DNA from: Polyodon spathula
Taxonomy: Eukaryota; Chordata; Actinopteri; Acipenseriformes; Polyodontidae
Assembly: GCF_017654505.1 (NCBI RefSeq)
Contig: NC_054541.1
Location: forward strand, 47,066,986 to 47,130,985
Length of the DNA stretch: 64,000 bases
Direction: 5' to 3'
A program made the translations under genes and the position numbers. Under the pieces are notes generated by a model, which did not search any database, was not told the DNA's origin, and was given only the letters and a program-made list of their open reading frames with translations. Shown here one piece after another: positions 48,532-61,355 of this stretch. Position 1 is the stretch's first letter. Every line of letters begins with the position of its first letter.

Positions 48532-51500
48532 TAGTTTGAATAGATGGTATGGAATATAAATTAGCAATTAAATGTTTACTCCCAACATGATAAGCAATTG
48601 TCCAGAAATATACACAAATGTATGTGTGACATAGAGATAGAAGGGTGTATGGACTGATAGCCATGACCACATGTCCTCAGAATCTGGAATCTCAATAACT
48701 GATGCTAAATTATTTTAATACCATGTTTCATGACAATTGGATAAGCGGTTCCCCAGATATACACCAAAATGCAGTGTGACAAAGTGTGCGCAATTCACAG
48801 CCTCCACTATATACATATCTGTGCTCTGATACACACATTGTAATATCAAAATAAATGCATTATTCTAAAACCAGCTGTCATTATACTGTCAATGAGAAAT
48901 CCAAAACACAATGTTTTATTTTTACAACTAAAGCATATATAGCTAAAAAGTTTCCAGTCTGATGTACAAGTTGCTTTTAATAAAATGATATAACATGACA
49001 TAGAATCTTGTTGCTGAATACATTCTGCATTGCTTCCTGTGGAACTGTTTTTTTAAGCTCTAATGCACTAAAATTAAATTGCCATGTTGTTATGGAAAAT
49101 GCCACGTTTATTAATAACAGCTGGATCAAGCTTATCGCTAGTCTGGAAATACAAGGGGCTAGTGGTAATTACATACATCAAGTTCCCTTCTAGTGCACCA
49201 CGACCTACAGCAGGAGAAACGCTGGCTTTACAATGCTGCAAGCTTTCCATCTGTGTCTCTATTGATTACATGCACATAGTCAGCACTGCCTACTTCATAT
49301 CGATCCTCCCTCTTTTTAAAAACAAAATGTGCATGTCTGTCACTTCTTTAGGTAGTTGATTTATGCCATGCATATCATCCAGTAGAGATGGATGTGTAAA
49401 AGTATGAAATCTTAGGTAAAGAATGGGAATGTTACAGTGAGAGTGACATTACAAGTGTGTATACAGTACGTCACGCTTAAGGACCAATTCAGAAATAACA
49501 GTATCTTGTCCGATGCTATTAATGTTTAGAAACGTGTTATATCAGCAGGCTAATATAATGTTATTTTACTACTAACCGTACAGCAACTGCACTACAGGAA
49601 ACTTAAACAAGGATGTAGAAACACTGCAATGCACAGTGCATCTGTGAACTAATGTGCTGACATTCTGACATTCTATGGGCATGAATTAAAACCAGCTCTA
49701 AAATGTTAACAACTTATTTTTCTTACAGAACCCTTTGTCATGAGTTTACCTTTATTGCTGTCTGTCTATGAAGACTCTATTAGGAACAAGAAAGTCAAAT
49801 GCAAGGCAGCCTGAATTGACCATCCAGCTCTGAGCAACGCTATGAAAATTACAAAAATAGCTGAGCAATCGCACTCATAAGAACATAACAAGACAAGGAA
49901 GAGTAAAATATCCATAAAAATGCACCTTATTTAAAGCTCTGAGGTCCCAGTTTTGAGGAGAAGGGTAAAATATTAAAACAAGCCACTGTATTGTTGTTTG
50001 TGATTTACTGCTCTCCAGCCACACAATTTCCATACTTGAGAGCAGGTGTTAAAACATGAGAGCTGTTTTTGAGAAAGATTGCATCAGCCTAATCAACCTC
50101 TGAATCTGATCTGACCTGCAGTACAATTTCCATTGTGGACCTCTGGAAAAAATGCTTGATTACTTCATGCCAGCAAATTGTGTGTTGAAACATATAAAAC
50201 ACCAATCTTTTTGTGTGTTTTTTTTTGTTTTTGTTTTTGACAAATTAGAATGCAAAGCACAGAAAATTCAAAAAGCATAATTCTGCTGCAGTTTTATATG
50301 CATGCATATATATATATATATAAATTTTTTGAGATTAGTTAATTTATGGGCATTAGCCGATTAACTGGTAGATTCATCCCTGCACATTTTTAATAAAGGT
50401 AACGATCTTACAGTGGTTGTCCTGCATAGTAGTAATACATACAAAAATCAACAGAATCTAAAATAATATAAGCCCAATGGGAATTTGGTCGTTTTAAAAG
50501 CGTTTTTATTTCAGCAAATGTAATACATTCTCAGAGCAACCTGTGTTTAATAGCAAAATAGAATGCACAAGAACTGAAAATGGATTTGTTTTTATTTGTT
50601 TGTCTTTGATGCAAACATACAGTTTATAACACTTATGGCTGCTTATGAACAACCTTTATTTTATTTATTTTTTACATTATATTTAGGGCTTCTGGGTTTT
50701 CGGCATACCCAGGGCCATTAACATCAGTTAAAACAACTCTCTTACCCATGTTCCACTTGTACAAATTGGTATACATAAACAACTTGAACAGTAATCTAAT
50801 ATTAACAGTTAACATCAATAAAACTAAACGTTACAGACGCAGCTTGTGACATTAAAAGACATTCACTCGCCTGAAACCATGCCAGGCCAAATGAACCTAA
50901 AATCTCCCTTTTCACCAACACTCTTTAAATGAATAACATCTGCTTGTTGGTAGTAAATGCAGACATACTTTTCTAAGCTGGCAGCAGACATTGAGAATCG
51001 TTCTGCACGTTATAGAAAATGTAAGAGGTGTGTGTAACAACAACAATTCAGAAACGAACTGACACAGGAAGCTTTCTCACGCGCATTCTTTCTCAGCAGG
51101 GGATGTTGGGAAATGGAGTTCAAAATGCCCCCACAAAAAAAAAAAAAACTGCCTGATTAAATTGTAAAAAAAAATTATCTGCAATCAACTATTTAGTTGA
51201 TGAAATGGTCTGATTAATCTGTTAAATCGGAGCAGCCCACTCGGCTTCGCCTTGTGACTTATAAAGCACCCGGGGCGTGTGGATATTAGAGTATATCCCA
51301 CACCCTGTCATGCCACATTGCTTACACACATATATATATATTTATGTATTCTACTGCCATAGATGTCCTCTGCAGTATATATTGCATAACTGCTATCATT
51401 AGGTCATGCCGACCGTGCATTATTAATACATGCTAAATCTTTTTTTTTTTTGGTGCGGTAAATTGGCTTTGGCATTATAGTGCAGTGCTATAATTAAATA

Positions 51501-51831
51501 ACACCATTGTTGGCATTAGGCAGCATCAATCTTTTATGAGCATCAGCTTTGAAAAGGTTCTATCCTTGCTATTGTGCAGGGTCAGTACTGACACGGTGGA
51601 ACATTGCCAAAAGCCATTTTCCTGATACAACAGTTAATAGAGTATGTGATACAGGGGAACTCATAATAAAACAGCATACACTCACAGGCAGCAACCACGG
51701 TAACAATTTTTCTCATTTCACTTCCGATTTTCTTTTATCAGCAATTAGAAAAATAAAGTTTTCATGCAAAGCTGCCTTTAGTATGTGTTTTGCTACAACC
51801 AATATGAAAATCAATATGAAACAAGTTTTCC

Positions 51832-52472
51832 TCTAGTATTTGCCTATACTTTGCTCCATCCATTTTTCCTTCAATCCTAACAAGCTTTCCAGTCCCTGCT
51901 GAGGAGAAGCATCCCCATAGCATGATGCTGCCACCACCATGCTTGACTGTAGGGATGGTGTTGACTGGGAGACGTGCTATGTTGGGTCTGTGCAAAACGT
52001 AACACTTTTAGACCAAAAAGTTCCAATTTGGTCTCGTCTGACCACAACACCTTTTGTCACATTTTTGCAGGATCACTCAGGTGCTTTGTTGTAAACGCCA
52101 TGCAGGCTTTGAGATGGCTTTTTTTTTTAGTAATGGCTTCCTTCTTGCCACCCTGCCATACAGGCTACTTTTCTGAAGTGTTCTGGATTTTGTTGACTGA
52201 TGTGCATTTCTCCCATCTCAGCCATTGAACTCTGTAGCTCTTTCAAAGTTGTCGTTGGCCTCACAGTGGCATCCCTCACCAGTTTCCTCCTTGCCTGGCT
52301 GCTCACTTTGGAGGGACGGCCCAATCTAGGCAGTGTCTGGGTGTTAAAATGCACCTTCCATTAGACTGTGCTCACAGGGATATTCAGAGACTTTGATATT
52401 TTTTTGTACCCTTCTCCTGATCTGTGCTTTTCAATGATTTTATCCCTGACTTGGAAGATCCTTGGTCTTCAT
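51832..52472 (-). pseudogene. Tc1-like transposase fragment
   Basis: The frame breaks soon after the start (CCAAGTCAGGGATAA). Later blocks are LPRLGRPSKVSSQARRKLVR (52127-52354) and [20 protein letters not shown] (51832-51960). The sequence between them has a poly-A run (rev. of 52119-52127) and shifts of frame. The second catalytic aspartate and the glutamate lie beyond the truncation. Confidence 0.88.
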
Positions 52473-52843
52473 GGTTCAGTCTTTGCTTGAAATTCACTAC
52501 CTGACCAAGGAACCTCACAGACAGGTGTTTTTATTCTGAACTCATGAGAACCACTAATATTGCACACAAACAGAGGCCATTCAACTAATTGTGTGGCTCG
52601 CTAAGGTAATTTTGTGCACCTGAATTAATTGAGGTTTGCCACAGCAAAGGGTTTGAATACTTATGCAATCATGACGTTTCCATGTTTATTTCTTATTAAT
52701 TATCTATTTACTTCTTTCTTTTTGTTTTTACTTTGAATGTGTGGAGTAGGTTGTGTATACAACATATATTCCTACTTCAAAGTGTCATGACTCCAAGCTT
52801 TAAAGCAACAAAATGTGAAAACTGTGAGAGGTTCTGAATGCTT
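51832..52843 (-). mobile_element. Tc1-like transposon fragment, family 2 (5' half)
   Basis: On the minus strand the fragment runs from a subterminal region near 52843, beside (TA)n, through a transposase start ATGAAGACCAAGGATCT at 52472, into the catalytic region. It stops abruptly after [12 protein letters not shown] near 51832. Homology to the element at 54960-56511 is clear. The right half and right inverted repeat are missing. Confidence 0.85.
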
Positions 52844-52844
52844 T

Positions 52845-52859
52845 TATATATATATAAAC

Positions 52860-52940
<81 letters not shown>
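52845..52940. repeat. (TA)n microsatellite at Tc1 end
   Basis: A short TA run, aactgtgtac, then about 36 TA units adjoining the 5' end of the family 2 Tc1 fragment. Confidence 0.95.
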
Positions 52941-52942
<2 letters not shown>

Positions 52943-53564
52943 TAAGGGATTGGTCGATTAAAAAAACATAAAAGACAATGTAAACAAACTGGTTTGTAAA
53001 CAAAGTATTTCATGTGAAGTGTTTGAGATTAAAACTAAAGAGGGGTTAATTAATTGATAATACTGTGTTAAATAAGGGAAACTAGATGTAATTAAGCCTG
53101 GTTTAAAATAAATATGTTGTGTTTCATAGAGACCATACTGGGGGGACGATAGGACCCATTAGTGATTATTGGAGTCAGGACCAACTCCAGGTTTAGTCAA
53201 TAGACTAATTAGTGGATTGATTAGTTAAGTTTAACAGGGTGTGAGTGTGTGTGTTTCTTGAGGTTGATGGTAGGAGTTTGGTTGAGTTGGCGAGTAAGCT
53301 GGTTATTGTGTGTATTGTGGAAATGGGACAAGGAACTATTGGAAAGGTACTTGGATTACGATTCGGTGACAGAGTAACAGGCTTAGCCTGCCTAGTTATT
53401 AGTTAGGGAAATGTTTGTTTAGTTTGATCCCGAGAATGGGTTAGGTTTTGTTTATTTTTCTTTTTAATATTGTAAACAATAAACACGTGCTACAGCGTTT
53501 CTTGGCATCCTGTGTTTAAACCCAAATAACTTCTTCCTTTTAACCTACCTCCCCAAGCCAATAG

Positions 53565-53630
53565 ATATATATATAATATATATATATGGAGGGCATATAT
53601 ATATATATATATATATAGATATAAATATAT
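53565..53630. repeat. Interrupted (TA)n
   Basis: Two TA tracts separated by atggagggcat. Confidence 0.9.
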
Positions 53631-53855
53631 CGGTTCAGTTGCTTTAAAGCCTATGAAAATGATGTCCTGAAAAACTTTGTTTTGTATCTAAATGGAAGAT
53701 GGTTGGATTGAAACATTTTGTGCTATATCTTCACTTTCTGTTAAATCTATGAAAAAGTTTCCGTTCAATATTAGGGGGTAGATACAGCAAAGGCGTTATA
53801 ATCCCCCAGGGCTACTGTAGCAATAAATACATAAATATCTTTAGGCAATGTATCA

Positions 53856-54084
<229 letters not shown>

Positions 54085-54501
54085 TGTGTTTGTGTGAACG
54101 TTTTAAAATCTAAGAATAATATGACAGGAACACATTAAACTTCAAGAAGGTTCTTGTTTTTCATCTTAGGAAGCCTGTCAATAAGTTTGTTGGGAGAGAT
54201 TAAAAGCAAACAAAATATTTGCTTTTGTCAAATTACTACAGGAACAGGTTTGACTGAATAAAAAAATATAAAAAATTGGTGTTTAGAAACGTCATGCTTG
54301 AAGTTCATTGATCTTGTGTACTTTTTTCCCCCTTGCAAAATGGGCCCACGCCAGAGGGTTTTAAAATCCAAAGAACAGAAACACAGATTCCTATATAACA
54401 CAATAGTAATAAATAATAGTGTCCTGCTCTTATCAGTCCAATGATTGCAGCCTAATAAACTCTTCAACTCATTCCCTGAGCCACTCCACCCTGCCTGTGC
54501 T

Positions 54502-54864
54502 GTGTCCGGGGCAGCCTCATCACACACTCTGCTGTTCCTCTCTCCTTCGTGTCACCCAGGCAGGGTGCTATGCCTGGGGCAGCCTCATCACACACTCTGC
54601 TGTTCCTCTCTCCCTCGTGTCACCCAGGCAGGGTGCTCGTGCCAGGCAGGGTGCTGTGCCCGGGGCAGCCTCATCACACACTCTGCTGTTCCTCTCTCCC
54701 TCGTGTCACCCAGGCAGGGTGCTGTGCCCGGGGCAGCCTCATCACACACTCTGCTGTTCCTCTCTCCCTCGTGTCACCCAGGCAGGGTGCTGTGCCCAGG
54801 GCAGCCTCATCACACACTCTGCTGTTCCTCTCTCCCTCGTGTCACCCAGGCAGGGTGCTATGCC
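54502..54864. repeat. 68-bp minisatellite, 5 units
   Basis: The unit contains gcagcctcatcacacactct, gctgttcctctctccctcgt and gtcacccaggcagggtgct. The gcagcctc anchor falls at 54511, 54579, 54665, 54733 and 54801. Spacing is 68 except for the second interval of 86, caused by an 18-base internal duplication (cgtgccaggcagggtgct). Open frames across it are accidental. It lies just 96 bases left of a Tc1 element. Confidence 0.95.
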
Positions 54865-54959
54865 CTGTCTCACTGCCCTCTACACTCCTAGAGTGCAACT
54901 GTCCCCCACCCCCTCTTTACACACAGGCACTGCTTCACAGCAAATACAACTCATGCATA

Positions 54960-56511
54960 CAGTGGCTTGCAAAAGTACTGCCCCCCCTTGGCATTTTTTC
55001 TATTTTGTTGCCTTACAACCTGGAATTAAAATGGATTTTTATTTGGATTTCATGTAATGGACATACACAAAATAGTCCAAATTGGTGAAGTGAAATGAAA
55101 AACATAACTTCTTTCAAAAAATTCTAAAAAATAAATAACGGAAAAGTGGTGCGTGCATATGTATTCACCCCCTTTGCTATTAAGCCTCTAAATAAGATCT
55201 GGTGCAACCAGTTACCTTCAGAAGTCACATAATTAGTTAAATAAAGTCCACCTGTGTGCAATCTAATTGTCACATGATCTGTCACATGATCTCAGTATAT
55301 ATACACCTGTTCTGAAAGGCCCCAGAGTCTGCAACACCACTAAGCAAGGGGCACCACCAAGCAAGCGGCACCATGAAGACCAAGGAGCTCTCCAAACAGG
55401 TCAGGGACAAAATTGTGCAGAAGTACAGATCAGGGTTGGGTTATAAAAAAATATCAGAAACTTTGAACATCCCATGGAGCACCATTAAAGCCATTATTAA
55501 AAAATGGAAAGAATATGGCACCACAACAAACCTGGCAAGAGAGGGAGTATCTGTCCATAGGACCACTTTTAGCTGTACACTCCACAGAGCTGGGCTTTAT
55601 GGAAGAGTGGCCAGAAAAAAGCCATTGCTTAAAGAAAAAAATAAGCAAACACGTTTGGTGTTCGCCAAAAGGCATGTGGGAGACTCCCCAAACATATGGA
55701 AGAAGGTACTCTGGTCAGATGAGACTAAAATTGAGCTTTTTGGCCATCAAGGAAAACGTTAGGTCTGGCACAAACCCAACACCTCTCATCACCCTGAGAA
55801 CACCACCCCCACAGTGAAGCATGGTGGTGGCAGCATCATGCTGTGGGGATGTTTTGCATCAGCAGGGACTGGGAAACTGGTCAGAACTGAAGGAATGATG
55901 GATGGCGTTAAATACAGGGAAATTCTTGAGGGAAACCTGTTTCAGTCTTCCAGAGATTTGAGACTGGGACGGAGGTTCACCTTCCAGCAGGACAATGACC
56001 CTAAGCATACTGCTAAAGCAACACTCGAGTGGTTTAACGGGAAACATTTAAATGTCTTGGAATGGCCTTGTCAAATCCCAGACCTCAATCCAAACTGAGA
56101 ATCTGTGGTATGACTTAAAGATTGCTGTACACCAGCGGAACCCATCCAACTAGAAGGAGCTGGAGCAGTTTTGCCTTGAAGAATGGGCAAAAATCCCAGT
56201 GGCTAGATGTGCCAAGCTTATAGATACATACCCCAAGAGACTTGCAGCTGTAATTGCTGCAAAAGGTGGCTCTACAAAGTATTGACTTTTGGGGGGTGAA
56301 TACTTATGCACGCTCAAGTTTTCTGTTTTTTTGTCTTATTTCTTGTTTGTTTCACAATAAAAAAATATTTTGCATGTTCAAAGTGGTAGGCATGTTGTTT
56401 AAATCAAATGATACAAACCCCCAAAAAATCAATTTTAATTCCAGGTTGTAAGGCAGCAAAATAGGAAAAATGCCAAGGGGGGGGGGGGGTCAATACTTTC
56501 GCAAGCCACTG
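54960..56511 (+). mobile_element. Tc1-like transposon, family 2, complete ends
   Basis: Both terminal inverted repeats are present: CAGTGGCTTGCAAAAGTACT on the left and, reverse-complemented, CAGTGGCTTGCGAAAGTATT on the right, each continuing into the ttgccttacaacctggaatt block. TA target duplications lie at 54958-54959 and 56512-56513. The length is 1552 bases, close to the usual 1.6 kb. The transposase gene is broken. Confidence 0.95.
55373..56285 (+). pseudogene. Tc1-like transposase with internal deletion and frameshift at the catalytic glutamate
   Basis: It starts MKTKELSKQVRDKIVQKYRS. The first helix-turn-helix (YKKISETLNIPWSTIKAII) is intact. Between NLARE (about 55537) and TTFSCTLHRAGLYGRVARKK (about 55560) some 40 residues of the usual second DNA-binding subdomain are missing without a change of frame. 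A TAG at 55760-55762 follows LFGHQGKR. The frame then stays open to 56098 with [13 protein letters not shown]. One extra base at PDLNPN-stop destroys the usual PIENLW motif that carries the third catalytic residue. It is inactive. Confidence 0.92.
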
Positions 56512-56608
56512 TACATGCTTGGTTTCCTTTATACAAGTAATGTCAAATGCATCTAGTGAGATTTATGTTTTTCCAAAAGGTGGTATGCAATGTGATGAAA
56601 AACACCTA

Positions 56609-56900
56609 CAACTATAACCAAAAGCTTTGCACCTCCTACAATTTTAGGATTGAGACAGAATAAAAAAAAAAAAAGAATATCGTTTAGTTATATCTTTTAA
56701 ATCTTTAAATATCTTTTATTTAACATCATGTAATCAAAAAAACTACTAAATAATTTTGCAAAAGTCTACCAGAAGCCATAATAGTAGTACAGTATTTCAT
56801 GTTAGATTTTCAAAATATAAAATTGCTTAATGTGTCAGTGTTTTGTTAAGTATATGGAAAACTACAACGTTTTATGCAATTCAATATGATAGAATTACCT
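56609..56900 (+). mobile_element. MITE family A, copy 3 (right end lost)
   Basis: The left end CAACTATAACCAAAAGCTTT follows cTA, and the interior follows copies 1 and 2 (attttaggattgagacag, taatcaaaaaaactacta, cagtatttcatgttagattt). Similarity fades near 56900 and the right inverted repeat is not visible. It begins 98 bases after the Tc1 element. Confidence 0.75.
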
Positions 56901-57284
56901 GTAAATACCTCCTCTGATTTGAAATACAATGAATGTATAGCAGCACATTATAATCACTGCCAAAAACTTTCTGTAAAATGCAAATAGCGTGAAAACAGGC
57001 AACTTAAAAAAATCATTACACAGGGATTACAGACTGGAACGCGAGACCCAGAGTGGTCCAAGCTTCAGGTTTAGCTGACCTGATCCCTTAATGGAATTGC
57101 AGGGTTGAGTTCCCAATCCCCTGGTTAACTCAGCGGCTCATGGATCAGGTTCCAGAGCATAGAACACAATGTTGCACTCTGTGGCCTATGACGGGATACT
57201 GATTACAAGGTTCATTATTTAGACAGTAAAGACAAATGGTTTTGGAGCTCCATCATTCATCATCAGTGTAATTAAGAAAGCCCC

Positions 57285-57644
57285 TGTGAAGGGGTGCGTG
57301 ATGACAAGGAGACTGTAGTTAAGTGCTTACGCTCATTTATTTACATTACATTTTCAAACAAAACAAAACCCAATACTCACTGCCTTCACCACCACACTCC
57401 CCGTCCTAACGCCCGTGATCACTAGATTTATACACCTGTGGCTTAATTAATCATTTAATTATTTATTCAAATGACGGCTCCAGGCACATCCTCACATGTT
57501 TTTGCAAGGAAGAATTTAACCCCTCCCTGCCACCCAATACTCCCCACCCACACCCACACACACGCACACACAAGCACACGCACACACACACACGCCTGTG
57601 CACAGGTAGGGCTTTCACCCTGTCGTGCTGCCACACCCCCTACA
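57285..57644 (-). mobile_element. Candidate solo LTR, second family
   Basis: On the minus strand the segment starts TGTAGGGGGTGTGGCAGCAC and ends GCACCCCTTCACA. It has a TATA-like gtgtataaatc near 57430 and AATAAA near 57340. The TG...CA ends and this order are typical of an LTR. A (CA)n/(GT)n run lies inside at about 57547-57592. No matching target duplication was found, so the call is tentative. Confidence 0.45.
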
Positions 57645-58968
57645 AAGACATTTTTCTCCTTATCTGTCTTGCTTTGAATATCTTTCTATCGGCCTGTTGA
57701 TGATGTGTCTGATTAAAGCATAACTACAATAGAACCTAAAACTCAATTTGAAACAGAAACAATGCTCCTGGCTATTGTAAAAGACACAAATCCACCTCTG
57801 GGAATTCCCCTAGTTCTCCTGGCTTATTTATTATTTTTTTATTAGTATTCGTCATCACATTAAAGACATTTTTTTTTTTAACACTCTACACATACATATA
57901 TACATACAGCATTGATGCTGCTGACAGACTCAGTCAACCACGGATCCATACTGTACATCCATTCAGCTTTAACCCAAAATGAGAACGTCCCAAACCTTTT
58001 CTCCTGAACAATGTACAGCTTAACTATGTGCACACCTGGGATTCCTTCAGACATTAGATATATAACTGGTAGGAAAGAAATGTCTGTTCTGTAACTTCTG
58101 TAAGGTTCAATAAATCAGAATCCAGGTCTTTGTTGCGGGATCGATTCTCATAAGCTATTTGATTGGTTCTCACTGCTTCTGTGGCATAAAGGTCTGAAGC
58201 AACTGTGATTCACTTCATAGTCATCATTAACCTTTTAGTCTCTTGGTTAAATGTCTTTTTAATATACAGGATTGCATGTAGGGTTAGGGGTCTTAAAATG
58301 AAGGATTTAGTTGAAAGTACGTGGAAAAAAATAAGGGAGTACACACATTCGGTTATTGGTTCCGAGGGGTAGACTGTGCTGAGCGTAAATAGAACATGCA
58401 ACAATTGTGGAGTACATAGTTGCTGTCTCAATTTCTATCATCTAGCCCTACAGTAGGTATAATAAGAGAGCAAAAGACAGCACCACTGCCTTGATCCTCA
58501 GTCTACGGCAGCCCGCAAAACAGATGGAACAAACTGCAAAGCGTCCAGCAGATATTTGCTTGGAAACATATTTTGAAAGCTGCCATTTAGATAAATCTTT
58601 TACAGTTACCCTTGTGGTTAACCTAAGATATGGCTGTTGTGGATACCAGCATTCTGCGATCCTTTCATGTGTATCCTTCCTAGCACAAAAGCAGCAGCAA
58701 TCATTTAGCTGTAGGGGACAATTAAAATCAGGATGCCACCTTTATGTCAAGTTTCTAAATGTCAAAAGCTTTTTATATTTGAACTGAGGAGCCTGACTCA
58801 TGGGGTTTGTGTATAGGTTAAAATATGAGCAGATAATGCTATACATTTGAAAAATACCAGCGCTGGGACAAATATTTCCATAATGAAACAATATGTTCTG
58901 TGGCAAACAACTACATTTACAAATGACTGCATCACAAAGACATCAGTAATAGAAACCCAATGTATAAA

Positions 58969-59018
58969 TGAGGGTTGAAATAAAAGACATTGAAAGAGGG
59001 TTGAAATAAAAGACACTC
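58969..59018. repeat. Short tandem duplication (26 bp)
   Basis: gagggttgaaataaaagaca, then ttgaaa, then gagggttgaaataaaagaca. Confidence 0.85.
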
Positions 59019-59079
59019 ATTCTACTGTACAGAATAGTGTTCCACTCCTTTCTTTAATAGGTCATTTGATGGGTTACCT

Positions 59080-60455
59080 TGTTTATTTTGGTCCACCCCC
59101 GAGTTAATACTTGGTGGAAGCACCTTTGGCAGCAAATATGGCTGTGAGTCTGTTGAGATAGGTCTCTACCAACTTTGCACACCTAGATTTGGCAATATTT
59201 GATGCTCTGTCAAGTTCCTTAGGGAGCATTGATGGACAGCAATCTTCAAGTCATGCCACAAATTTTCGATTGGATTTGGGTCGGGGCTCTGACTGGGCCA
59301 CTCAAGGACATTTATGTTTTTGTTCCTTATACAATCCAGTGTAGCTTTGGCTATGTGCTTTGGGTTGTTGTCATCCTGAAAGGTGAACTTCTGTTCCAGT
59401 TTCAGCTTTCTTGCAGAGGGCAGCAGGTTTTCCACAAGGACTTCTCTGTACTTTGCTCCATTCATTTTCCCTTCTGTCCTGACAAGTGCCCCAGTCCCTG
59501 CCAATGAGAAACATCCCCATAACATGATTCTGCCACCACGATGCTTCACAGTAGGGATGGTGTTCTTTGGGTGATGCGCTGTGTTGGGTTTCCGCCAAAC
59601 ATAACACTTTGCATTTATGCCAAAAAGTTCCATTTTAATTTTGTCAAACCACAAAACTCAATCTCCTGAGTGTTTGTCTGCATCCTTCAAACAGGATTCA
59701 AGGTGGGCTTTCTTGAGTAATGGCTTCCTTCTTGCCACCCTGCCATACAAGCCAGATTTGTGGAGTGCTTGGGATATTGTTGCCACGTGTACACTTTGAC
59801 CAGTCTTGGCCATAAAAGCCTGTAGCTCTTGCAAAGTTGCGATTGGCCTCTTGGTAGCCTCTCTCATCAGTCTCCTTCTTGCTCGGTCATCCAGTTCGGA
59901 GGGACGGCCTGATCTAGGCAGGGTCTTGGTGGTGCCATACACCTTCCACTTCTTAATAATTGTCTTGACCATGCTCCAAGGCATATGCAAGGTCTCTGAT
60001 ATTTTTTTATACCCAACCCAATCTGTGCCTTTCAACAACTTTGTCCCGGAGTTCTTTTGAAAGCGCCTTGGTGCTCATGGTTGAGTCTTTGCTTTGAAAT
60101 GTACTACCCAGCAGAGGGAATCTACAGGAACTGCTTCATTTATCCTGAAACCATGTGAATCACTACAATTTAACACAGGTGGAGGCCACTTCACTTGGTG
60201 TGTGATTTTGAAGGCGATTGGTTACACCTGAGCTCATTTAGGATTGCTATTACAAGGGGGGGTGGACACTTATCCAACCAAGCTATTTCAGTTTTTATTT
60301 TTAATTAATAGAATATTTTTTTCACTTGGAAGTTGTCGGGTAGGATATGTATATAAATGAAAAAAAAAAACTATTTTAATGCATTTTAATTCCAGGCTAT
60401 AAGGCAACAAAAGGTGAACATTTTGAAAGGGGGTGTAGACTTTTTACAGGCACTG
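59080..60455 (-). mobile_element. Tc1-like transposon, family 3, one end lost
   Basis: On the minus strand it starts CAGTGCCTGTAAAAAGTCTA at 60455 and continues ttgccttatagcctggaatt. It ends in the 3' untranslated part near 59080, where the matching right inverted repeat cannot be found. It contains one transposase pseudogene. Confidence 0.85.
59104..60078 (-). pseudogene. Tc1-like transposase, family 3, lightly damaged
   Basis: The start is MSTKALSKELRDKVV at 60078. A frameshift follows before WVGYKKISETLHMPWSMVKT. The frame then stays open through RSGRPSELDDRARRRLMREA to KDADKHSGD. A TGA at 59655-59657 precedes VLWFDKIKMELFG in the same frame. The catalytic region FTFQDDNNPKHIAKA and PDPNPIENLWHDLK keeps the second aspartate and the glutamate. 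Another frameshift near 59195 precedes the terminal AAKGASTKY and TAA at 59104-59106. Confidence 0.9.
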
Positions 60456-60689
60456 TGTGTATATATATCATTTTTACAATTTTTTTTACTGTTATATGGT
60501 GTGAATTATACTTTTGTGTTCCAGCTATTTCAAAATGTAAAAGATAAATAAGAATATTCGTTCAAACATGAAAAACTCCCAGCACTAAATACTACATCTT
60601 GACTTAAGCTTGCTTAAATGGAGCATTGGTGTTATTATGTAAGGCTCTTCGAAGGCATCTCTGTAAACAGTTTGATGTTCACAATCTCA

Positions 60690-60966
60690 AATGATGCAAA
60701 CCGAACTCAAGTTCCATGCAGACAGGGCTTTACTCTACAAAACTCACAAACACAGACAAAATAGAAAATAGGAGACACTGTTACACAGAGAATTGTGAGG
60801 GTCTGGAATCAACTCCCCAGTAATGTTGTTGAAGCTGACACCCTGGGATCCTTCAAGAAGCTGCTTGATGAGATTTTGGGATCAATAAGCTACTAACAAC
60901 CAAACGAGCAAGATGGGCCGAATGGCCTCCTCTCGTATGTAAACTTTCTTATGTTCTTATGTTCTT
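60690..60966 (+). mobile_element. CR1-like LINE 3' end
   Basis: It contains ggtctggaatcaactcccca, gggatccttcaagaagctgc, gatgggccgaatggcctcct and the terminal octamer repeat ttcttatgttcttatg. This 3' end is common in ray-finned fish genomes as I recall. The copy is 5' truncated, as LINEs usually are. Confidence 0.75.
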
Positions 60967-61355
60967 AATATATTAGCGACTGCTGTGGCTGCGAGATGGA
61001 CTTGAACAGTTGAGGTGTTAAGATCACAGTTCTCTGGGAATCACAGTAATCCCTGATGTTGAGATAGGGCTGAGGACTGGATTCAGGCTGCATCATTCTA
61101 CATACAATTTCATAAATGTTTATACATATCACTGATAAAGTAAATAAGGTTTTCTTTTTTTTTGTCCTGTGGCAGAGCAATTGGGTTAATGGGTTAATGC
61201 TGTCAAGGGGTCTGAATCGGTTTTTGAAGATCAACAGCCATGTCCAAGGATTCATTTTGCAGGTTTTGAGGTTATTCTACTGTGTTTTTTTAACTTGAAT
61301 AGCAGACAGAAGTAAAGGTTTAAAACTTGTTTTGAATATAGAGTAGCCATAATGA

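Noticed and set aside
54419..55088. Three overlapping frames of 148-212 codons
   Set aside because: They run across the 68-bp minisatellite into the Tc1 terminal repeat and show no protein family pattern.
60965..61255. 96-codon minus-strand frame next to the CR1 end, considered as TRHDE exon 3
   Set aside because: It has no M1 aminopeptidase pattern, and its end cannot join in phase to exon 4 with the expected PKLD-type sequence.
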